Source of the DNA: Fukatsuia anoeciicola | GTDB lineage: Bacteria; Pseudomonadota; Gammaproteobacteria; Enterobacterales; Enterobacteriaceae | NCBI RefSeq assembly: GCF_964059965.1 | Contig: NZ_OZ060923.1 | Location: 744,001 to 808,000, forward strand | Length of the DNA: 64,000 nucleotides | Direction: 5' to 3' | In this document: in pieces, positions 57,626-64,000 of the stretch | How positions within the stretch are numbered: position 1 is the first letter of the stretch | Layout of the letters: every line of letters starts with the position of its first letter | Made by a program: the position numbers and the translations under genes | The notes under the pieces: generated by a model | What the model saw: the letters and a program-made list of their open reading frames with translations, nothing else | Database searches by the model: none | What the model was told of the DNA's origin: nothing

Positions 57626-59002
57626 ATGACAAAATTATCTTGTTTTAAAGCTTATGATATTCGTGGACAGTTAGGTGAAGAATTAAATGAAGATATTGCT
57701 TACCGTATTGGTCGTGCTTATGCTGAATTTATTAAACCTAAAGTAGTAGTTGTTGGAAATGATGTTCGTTTGACCAGTAAAAGTCTTAAACTAGCTCTGA
57801 GTAGTGGTTTACGGGATGCTGGAGTTAATGTTTTAGATATAGGTCTTGCAGGCACTGAAGAAATTTATTTTGCTACTTTCCATCTTGCAATAGATGGTGG
57901 TATTGCGGTAACTGCTAGCCATAATCCTATTAATTATAATGGTATGAAATTAGTAGGTGCAGGAGCTCGTCCTATTAGTAGTAATACTGGTTTATTAGAT
58001 ATTGAACGCTTAGTAAAATTAAATAAATTTTCATCTATTAATTCAATAAACATGGGAAGTTATCGACAGATTTCTATCCTTGATGCTTATATTGATCACT
58101 TAATGAGTTATCTTAATCCAGCTCACCTTAAAACCTTAAAATTAGTGATTAATAGTGGTAATGGAGCTGCAGGCCATGTAATTGATGCTTTAGAAAATAG
58201 ATTTAAGCAATTAAAAATACCTATTACCCTAATTAAAATTCACCATCAACCTGATGGAACTTTCCCTAATGGAATTCCCAATCCACAATTACCAGAATGT
58301 CGACAAGATACTAGCAATATAGTACTAGCCCATGGCGCAGATATTGGCATTGCTTTTGATAGTGATTTTGATCGTTGTTTTCTATTTAACCATAGAGGTG
58401 AGTTTATTGAAGGATATTATATTGTTGGTTTACTAGCAGAAGTTTTCTTAAAAAAAGAACCCGGTGCTAAGATTGTTTATGATCCACGTTTAAATTGGAA
58501 TACTATAGAATTAGTTAGGGCCATAGGAGGACAGCCTATAATATCTAAATCAGGTCATGCTTTTATTAAACAGTGTATGCGTAAAGAAAATGCGATCTAT
58601 GGTGGAGAGATGAGTGCTCATCACTATTTTCGTGATTTTTCTTACTGTGATTCTGGCATGATCCCTTGGTTACTAGTAATAGAATTATTATGTGTTAAAA
58701 ATAAAACACTTGAACAAGTTATTAAACATCGTATAGCAACTTATCCTATTTCAGGAGAAATTAATTTTAAATTAGTTAACCCTACTATAGCAATGGAATA
58801 CATCCGTACAGCATATCAGCAGTATGCACTTTATTCTGATGAAATTGATGGTATTAATTTAGAATTTACCGATTGGCGTTTTAATTTACGCAGTTCAAAT
58901 ACCGAACCTGTTGTACGACTCAATGTAGAATCTCGTGCTAATAAAACACTGTTAAATAAAAAAACAAATGAAATATTAGAATTACTAAGACGAATACATT
59001 AA
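57626..59002 (+). CDS. manB: Phosphomannomutase ManB/CpsG
   Basis: ManB interconverts mannose-6-phosphate and mannose-1-phosphate for GDP-mannose-derived sugars. The second of two ATGs is chosen because M-T-K-L-S-C-F-K-A-Y-D-I-R-G matches E. coli CpsG. Active-site Ser98 is in T-A-S-H-N-P, the sugar loop is G-G-E-M-S-A-H-H-Y-F and the C-terminal phosphate loop is R-S-S-N-T-E-P-V-V-R. The metal loop reads D-S-D-F-D-R (245-250), with Ser where E. coli has Gly; the three Asp are kept. It is 458 aa (E. coli 456). GDP-mannose synthesis would also need manC, not seen here. Confidence 0.95.
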   Translation: MTKLSCFKAYDIRGQLGEELNEDIAYRIGRAYAEFIKPKVVVVGNDVRLTSKSLKLALSSGLRDAGVNVLDIGLAGTEEIYFATFHLAIDGGIAVTASHNPINYNGMKLVGAGARPISSNTGLLDIERLVKLNKFSSINSINMGSYRQISILDAYIDHLMSYLNPAHLKTLKLVINSGNGAAGHVIDALENRFKQLKIPITLIKIHHQPDGTFPNGIPNPQLPECRQDTSNIVLAHGADIGIAFDSDFDRCFLFNHRGEFIEGYYIVGLLAEVFLKKEPGAKIVYDPRLNWNTIELVRAIGGQPIISKSGHAFIKQCMRKENAIYGGEMSAHHYFRDFSYCDSGMIPWLLVIELLCVKNKTLEQVIKHRIATYPISGEINFKLVNPTIAMEYIRTAYQQYALYSDEIDGINLEFTDWRFNLRSSNTEPVVRLNVESRANKTLLNKKTNEILELLRRIH

Positions 59003-59040
59003 TCTAATTTTATATTAAATAACAATTAAAAGAGACTAAA

Positions 59041-60072
59041 ATGGTTATTTTAGTTACAGGTGGTACTGGTTATATTGGGTCACATACTGTTTTAAAATTA
59101 TTAGAACGTGGTGATAATGTAGTTATTATTGATAATTTATCTAATTCATCTGCTGAATCATTATCGCGAATTTTAACTATTACTGGATGTACAGTAACGT
59201 TTTATCACGTTGATATTCTAGATAGGAATAGTTTAAAAAATATTTTTTCTCACCATACAATTGATGTTGTTATGCATTTTGCTGGATTAAAATCAGTAGC
59301 AGAATCTATTAGCCATCCTATTAAGTATTATCAAAATAACGTAATAGGTTCACTAATTCTACTTAAAGAAATGATTGCTGCAGGAGTAAAAAAATTTATT
59401 TTTAGTTCTTCTGCTACTGTTTATGGTAAGCCAAAATCAGTGCCACTAACTGAAAATGCACAAATAGGCATAACAAGTAATCCTTATGGTACATCTAAAT
59501 TCATGGTAGAACAATTACTTAAAGATTTTTCTTATACTCAATCTGATTATTCGATTATTATATTACGTTATTTTAACCCACTTGGTGCTCATGTTTCTGG
59601 TTTAATTGGTGAAGACCCTCGTGGAATACCTAATAATCTTTTACCCTATATTACTCAAGTAGCAACAGGTAAACTTACTAGATTATTAGTATATGGTAAT
59701 GATTATTCTACTAGAGATGGAACAGGAATCCGTGATTATATTCATGTAATGGATCTTGCTGAAGGTCATCTTAGTGCTTTAGATTATATTACTCAAAACG
59801 ATACTACTAAAAATCTTAGCTTTAAAGTATATAATTTAGGTACTGGTATTGGAGTTTCTGTTTTTGAAATGATACATACATTTGAAACTATCTCTGGAAA
59901 AAAAATTCCTTATGATATTGTTGCTCGTCGCCCTGGAGATATTGCTGAATGTTGGTCAGATACTAAGTTAGCTTATAGAGAATTAGGTTGGCAAGCAAAA
60001 AAAAGTTTAGATGACATGATTAGTGATACATGGCGATGGCAGCAAAAAAATCCCCATGGCTATAATAAGTAA
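59041..60072 (+). CDS. galE: UDP-glucose 4-epimerase GalE
   Basis: GalE interconverts UDP-glucose and UDP-galactose, and in many bacteria the N-acetyl forms. The NAD motif G-G-T-G-Y-I-G is at residues 7-13, the catalytic Ser is near 124 in F-S-S-S-A-T-V-Y-G, and Tyr149/Lys153 lie in P-Y-G-T-S-K. R-Y-F-N-P-L-G-A-H and R-D-Y-I-H-V-M-D-L-A-E-G are typical. It is 343 aa (E. coli 338). An AAGAG site precedes the ATG. It lies 38 bases after manB and 47 bases before wzz, so the three form an operon. It is not in a gal operon, supporting a role in glycan precursor supply. Confidence 0.96.
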   Translation: MVILVTGGTGYIGSHTVLKLLERGDNVVIIDNLSNSSAESLSRILTITGCTVTFYHVDILDRNSLKNIFSHHTIDVVMHFAGLKSVAESISHPIKYYQNNVIGSLILLKEMIAAGVKKFIFSSSATVYGKPKSVPLTENAQIGITSNPYGTSKFMVEQLLKDFSYTQSDYSIIILRYFNPLGAHVSGLIGEDPRGIPNNLLPYITQVATGKLTRLLVYGNDYSTRDGTGIRDYIHVMDLAEGHLSALDYITQNDTTKNLSFKVYNLGTGIGVSVFEMIHTFETISGKKIPYDIVARRPGDIAECWSDTKLAYRELGWQAKKSLDDMISDTWRWQQKNPHGYNK

Positions 60073-60119
60073 TAAATCTTTAGTGAAACATAATTAATTA
60101 ATAATATGGATATCTATTA

Positions 60120-61235
60120 ATGAATAAAGAAATTAAACATAATCAAAGTACTGATATAGAATCAAATAATTATAATTTTTCAACTCTGTCATCATCAAGA
60201 GATGAAATTGATTTATTTGATCTTTTTTTAATTATTTTTAAATCTAAAAAAATTATTTTATTAGTAACTTTATTATTCGCTATTATTACAGCTGGAGTTT
60301 GTTATTTATTGCCACAAAAATGGACTAGTACAGCAATTATTACCTATGCTACTGATCGACAGTTACAAGTATTAGATAAATTATCTATTGAACTTATGAT
60401 ATTAGGTATCAATATAGGTATTGATTCAAATTATTTACTAGAAATTTTTAAACAAAATTTTGAATCTACTGATTTACGTGAAAAATATTTAATTAACTCT
60501 GATTATTTTAAATCAAAAATAAAAAAGAATCCAATAAATAAAATTGAACAACGTATATTAATTGAAAATATCGTAAATAATAATATTCTTTCTAGATCAT
60601 TTTTAGATAAAAAAGATAAGGATAATAAGCATTATAATTTTTATATCATATCTTATAGTGCTGAAACGCCACAGGACGCTTGTAATTTATTACAAGGATA
60701 TATTAATTATATTAACTCTGTTGTTAATCAAAATATAGAAATAAAAATTAAACGGGCAGTAGATATAGCAAAATTAAATACAGATAAACAATATAAGTTT
60801 GATCTATTAAAAGCTAAAAATAATTTGAATGTTAATATTGAGAAATTAAAAATTGCAATTTCAATTGCTGATGTGGCTGGAGTAAAAAAACCAATAAATG
60901 GTAGTAATGTATTTAATGATGACGATACTTTTCCTATTACTATCGGTTCTTATGCTCTCAACAAAAAATTAGAAGCATTACAAGCTATTAGTGATATCAC
61001 CACTATTAATGCTGATCTTTTAAATTATAAATTACACTTGAATCAATTAAACATATTAACTATTCCTAAACTAGTTGTAATGCCTTTCCAATATTTACAA
61101 CAAGCCTCTGGTTCAATAAAAAAAAATTCATCAAAAAGTACTTTTATTATTCTTCTTAGTATATTAATGGGATTATTTTGTTCAGTAGGTTATGTTTTAA
61201 GTCAGCATATTATTACTAAACGAAAAATTAGTTAA
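60120..61235 (+). CDS. wzz: Polysaccharide chain-length determinant, Wzz family
   Basis: This is a Wzz/FepE-type polysaccharide co-polymerase controlling O-antigen or related chain length in the inner membrane. The N-terminal E-I-D-L-F-D-L-F motif precedes the first membrane helix (about residues 45-65). K-W-T-S-T-A-I-I-T follows it. A long periplasmic, partly helical region spans 70-335 and a second helix 343-363 ends the protein, with a short basic tail. The pre-helix Pro-rich segment is reduced to I-P-K-L-V-V-M-P. The 371 aa compares with ~326-377 in family members. The presence of Wzz implies a Wzy-type polymer; wzx and wzy are not in this window. Confidence 0.85.
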   Translation: MNKEIKHNQSTDIESNNYNFSTLSSSRDEIDLFDLFLIIFKSKKIILLVTLLFAIITAGVCYLLPQKWTSTAIITYATDRQLQVLDKLSIELMILGINIGIDSNYLLEIFKQNFESTDLREKYLINSDYFKSKIKKNPINKIEQRILIENIVNNNILSRSFLDKKDKDNKHYNFYIISYSAETPQDACNLLQGYINYINSVVNQNIEIKIKRAVDIAKLNTDKQYKFDLLKAKNNLNVNIEKLKIAISIADVAGVKKPINGSNVFNDDDTFPITIGSYALNKKLEALQAISDITTINADLLNYKLHLNQLNILTIPKLVVMPFQYLQQASGSIKKNSSKSTFIILLSILMGLFCSVGYVLSQHIITKRKIS

Positions 61236-61587
61236 TTAAATAATTTATTTCTTTTTTATTATACATTCTAGATAATAGAATAAATTTATTTAAATTATAT
61301 GCTAATCAATTTTGAGTTATGGCAAAATAGCAATATAAGTAATATTATTTAATCTATTAATAATAAATAAGTGGTTTAATAAATAATTATGTTAGTCTCA
61401 TTGTATTTAATTATATAACTAACATGTCTATATTTTAGTATTAGTTTTTTATAATATTTGATGATAAGTATCTCATTTATATATCTTATAAATTAAATTT
61501 CTCTTTCTTGCTTCAGAAATAATTATTTTTATCTTCTTTATTTTTCGTTCTTAAATAAGATTTCATGGATTAATTTTTTTCTTTCAA
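61236..61587. other. Convergent spacer between wzz and rsmB
   Basis: About 350 bases between converging genes. No remnant or clear bidirectional terminator was recognised. Confidence 0.4.
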
Positions 61588-62883
61588 TTATTTAGTTAAT
61601 TTAGCACAAAAAAAACCGTCCCCTCCTTCAGGATGAGGTAAATATTGTTTACCAAAGGTGTCTGTTGTTTCAGTTTTTATAAATTGCGCATCTGGATGAC
61701 GTTGCAAAAATGATATAATTTGCTGTTGATTTTCTTCTGGTAAAATAGAACAGGTAACATAGAGCATTAACCCTCCTTTTTTTAATTTTGGCCAGATAGC
61801 ATCCATAATCTCTGCCTGTAATCGTGTAAGCTTAACAATATCATTATCTCGACGTAGCCATTTTATATCAGGATGACGACGAATCACGCCAGTAGCAGAA
61901 CAAGGTGCATCAAATAATATCCGATCAAATATTTGATTACCACACCACGCCTTAGGATTGCGACCATCGCCTATTTTAATTGTAGCTTGTAATTGCAGAC
62001 GTTGTAGATTTTCTTTAATACACTGTAATCGTTGTTTATTAATATCAATAGCTAATACTTGAGAATTAGGTGCTACTTCAAGAATATGAGTAGTTTTTCC
62101 TCCTGGCGCCGCACATAAATCAAGAATTTTCTCACCATTTTGTGGATCAAGCAAGTAAACACACCCTTGTGCTGAGATATCTTGAATAGTAATCCAGCCA
62201 AGTGTAAAACCAGGTAGTTTATTAACTGAGCAAGGTGCTATTAAACGAATTGCATCCTTATAGGATGGATGAGCGTATGCCTTAATTCCTACCTGTTGTA
62301 ATAGTGCTAAATATTTACAACGAGATTGATGAAGCCTGTTTACTCGTAGCCACATGGGTGGTTTTTGATTATTTGCTATTAGGATTTGTTGCCATTGATG
62401 TGGATAAGCTAGTTGAATACGGGTTAATAACCAGTTAGGATGTAAATAATAAATCTCATCTTTATTTATTTCTTCTATTTGTTTTAATAATTTAATCTGT
62501 TTACGTTGAAATTGACGCAATACACCATTGATTAATTTTTTTAATTTTGGTTGTTTTAGTGTATTTACGGCAGAAACTGTTTCAAATAATGCTGCATGCG
62601 CAGGGATTCTTGTATAAATTAACTGATAGATACCAATCATTAGCAAATAATGAAATACACGCTGCTTACCTATCATTGGATGTATCATTAATTGTTGAAT
62701 ATAATATTCAAGTTTAGGTAAAATACGTAATGTACCATAACATAACTCTTGCAATAATGCACGATCTTTAACAGAGATATTTTGTTGTAAGTCTAGCAGT
62801 ATAGTATTTAATGACTTCCCATGATCTAATACCTGACTAATTACATTAGCAGCAATACTACGCAGATTATAAGTATTTTTCAT
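61588..62883 (-). CDS. rsmB: 16S rRNA m5C967 methyltransferase RsmB
   Basis: RsmB methylates C967 of 16S rRNA using S-adenosylmethionine. An N-terminal NusB-like RNA-binding domain (about residues 1-140, L-L-Q-E-L-C-Y-G-T-L-R) precedes the Rossmann methyltransferase domain with L-D-L-C-A-A-P-G-G-K-T-T-H. The two conserved Cys lie in D-A-P-C-S-A-T-G and T-C-S-I-L-P-E-E-N. It is 431 aa (E. coli 429). It follows fmt after 14 bases on the minus strand, in the enteric def-fmt-rsmB order. Confidence 0.97.
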   Translation of the reverse strand: MKNTYNLRSIAANVISQVLDHGKSLNTILLDLQQNISVKDRALLQELCYGTLRILPKLEYYIQQLMIHPMIGKQRVFHYLLMIGIYQLIYTRIPAHAALFETVSAVNTLKQPKLKKLINGVLRQFQRKQIKLLKQIEEINKDEIYYLHPNWLLTRIQLAYPHQWQQILIANNQKPPMWLRVNRLHQSRCKYLALLQQVGIKAYAHPSYKDAIRLIAPCSVNKLPGFTLGWITIQDISAQGCVYLLDPQNGEKILDLCAAPGGKTTHILEVAPNSQVLAIDINKQRLQCIKENLQRLQLQATIKIGDGRNPKAWCGNQIFDRILFDAPCSATGVIRRHPDIKWLRRDNDIVKLTRLQAEIMDAIWPKLKKGGLMLYVTCSILPEENQQQIISFLQRHPDAQFIKTETTDTFGKQYLPHPEGGDGFFCAKLTK

Positions 62884-62897
62884 AGTTAAAAAAATTA

Positions 62898-63860
62898 TTA
62901 TTCAAGTTGATTTCCAATAGAAAACCATTCACGTCGAGAATTTAGGAAATTAGCAGCGGACATTACTTTTTTTCCTGCAGGTTGTAGTTGTGTAATATTA
63001 AGCACACCATTAGTAGTTATAATCTGAATGCCATTGCTATTAGCATTAATAACTGTACCATAATGGAGATTTAGTTGATTTATTTCAGGTAGTACTTCTG
63101 CTTTCCAAACCTTTATACGTTGTTGATTAATAGTAAAGTAACTAACAGGCCATGGATTAAATGCGCGAATACAACGTTCTAACTGGGAAGCAGAAAGTGA
63201 CCAGTTAAGTTTAGCCTCTTCTTTGCTAAGTTTTGCTGCATAAGTAACCTGTCTTTCATCTTGTTTTTCTCCCTGTATGTTATTGTTAAACTGTTTAAGT
63301 ATATTTAGTAATCCAATTGATCCTAATTTTGCTAGTTTAAGATATAAAGTAGCACTATTATCATTAGGTTGTATACTACAGGTAACCTTATATAACATGT
63401 TACCAGTATCTAGTCCAGTATCCATACGTATAATAGTAATACCACTTTCTTTATCACCAGCCCATAATGCACGCTGAATTGGAGCAGCACCACGCCAACG
63501 TGGTAATAATGAGCCGTGGACATTAATGCAACCTAAACGTGGCATAGTTAGTATTGCTGGTGGTAAAATTATACCATAAGCAACTACTACTATAATATCA
63601 ACCTGCCAACGAGCAACAAGATCAGAAATTAATTGCTGATCCTCTTTTAGGTGTAGTGATTTTAGTTGATATAAAGCAATATTATACTGTTGTGCTAATA
63701 CTTTTACAGGACTAGGTGTTAATCTATTTCCTCTACCAGCTAACCGATCAGGCTGAGTAAGTACACTAATAATTTGGTGCTTGGATCCTAGTAATGCACT
63801 AAGGTGATACGCTGCAAAATTAGGCGTTCCTGCAAAAATAATTTTTAAGGAATTACACAC
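62898..63860 (-). CDS. fmt: Methionyl-tRNA formyltransferase Fmt
   Basis: Fmt formylates Met on the initiator tRNA encoded at 41.2 kb. A GTG start with a good GGAG site six bases upstream gives I-I-F-A-G-T-P-N-F-A-A. The formyl-tetrahydrofolate site has N-V-H-G-S-L-L-P-R-W-R-G-A-A-P-I-Q and M-D-T-G-L-D-T-G. The C-terminal tRNA-binding OB-fold includes R-A-F-N-P-W-P. It is 320 aa (E. coli 315). Only 22 bases separate it from def. Confidence 0.97.
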   Translation of the reverse strand: MCNSLKIIFAGTPNFAAYHLSALLGSKHQIISVLTQPDRLAGRGNRLTPSPVKVLAQQYNIALYQLKSLHLKEDQQLISDLVARWQVDIIVVVAYGIILPPAILTMPRLGCINVHGSLLPRWRGAAPIQRALWAGDKESGITIIRMDTGLDTGNMLYKVTCSIQPNDNSATLYLKLAKLGSIGLLNILKQFNNNIQGEKQDERQVTYAAKLSKEEAKLNWSLSASQLERCIRAFNPWPVSYFTINQQRIKVWKAEVLPEINQLNLHYGTVINANSNGIQIITTNGVLNITQLQPAGKKVMSAANFLNSRREWFSIGNQLE

Positions 63861-63882
63861 TTAAATCTCCTAAATAAAACTT

Positions 63883-64000
63883 TTATTTACTTCGTGCTTT
63901 AAACTTTGCAATTTTATCTAATCTCTGACGAATACGCTGACGTTTAAGTGGTGATAAATAATCAATAAATAATTTACCTATTAGGTGATCTATCTCATGT
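63883..64000 (-). CDS. def: Peptide deformylase, C-terminal end only
   Basis: The last 38 codons of deformylase enter the window from the right. The metal-binding H-E-I-D-H motif (E. coli H-E-M-D-H) is followed by L-I-G-K-L-F-I-D-Y-L-S-P-L-K-R-Q-R-I and a basic tail ending R-S-K. The rest of the gene lies beyond base 64000. def and fmt form the usual formyl-Met cycle pair. Confidence 0.93.
   Translation of the reverse strand, partial: HEIDHLIGKLFIDYLSPLKRQRIRQRLDKIAKFKARSK

Overview
The window looks like part of the chromosome of a host-restricted gammaproteobacterial symbiont of Enterobacterales ancestry. Intact proteins align almost end to end with their E. coli counterparts (TolB, ClpX, Lon, NusA, S1, MsbA), many E. 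coli gene blocks survive, codons are strongly A/T-biased, and the spacers are extremely A/T-rich. I count 39 intact or window-truncated CDS, two tRNAs and roughly 62% coding. The wide spacers are the graveyard of the missing genes: read frame by frame they still align to the gene E. coli synteny predicts, with Trp codons turned to TAG and Gln, Lys or Glu codons turned to TAA. The genus is inference; an insect endosymbiont in mid-stage genome reduction (compare the low-coding-density mealybug gamma-symbionts) fits best.

Layout, left half. 1-518: 3' part of ygfZ. 519-2980: eroded cydAB. 3030-8185: complete tol-pal operon (tolQRAB-pal-cpoB). 8684-9238: tsaC. 10055-15464: serC, eroded aroA, cmk, rpsA, ihfB with a good terminator. 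15.7-19.7 kb, minus strand: a pseudogenised ubiB-tatA-tatB-tatC(-tatD) block. 20184-22906, minus strand: msbA-lpxK. 22.9-27.0 kb: hemX standing alone among decayed hem genes. 26999-27715, minus strand: plsC. 28.0-29.4 kb: eroded trigger factor gene, then clpP, clpX, lon (with a conserved heat-shock promoter) and ppiD.

Right half. 36.2-38.3 kb: remnants, including rlmE where rlmE-ftsH should precede folP. 38280-47668: folP-glmM-secG-tRNA-Leu(GAG)-tRNA-fMet-(rimP pseudogene)-nusA-infB-rbfA-truB. 48178-48795, minus strand: coaE with a zapD remnant downstream. 50622-53202, minus strand: lpxH-purE-purK with a ppiB remnant upstream. 54131-55381, minus strand: tryptophan permease mtr. 55918-61235, plus strand: a polysaccharide group (sugar epimerase, manB, galE, wzz). 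61588-64000, minus strand: def(partial)-fmt-rsmB.

Functionally the window keeps the envelope (Tol-Pal, lipid A synthesis and flipping, PlsC, SecG, PpiD, GlmM, chain-length control), translation and ribosome maturation, regulated proteolysis, and scattered cofactor or purine steps (CoaE, FolP, PurEK). It has lost or is losing Tat export, cytochrome bd oxidase, part of ubiquinone, heme and aromatic synthesis, trigger factor, RimP, RlmE and PpiB. No phage, transposase, toxin, CRISPR array or other novel defence system was seen. The most interesting material is the readable fossil record between the genes.
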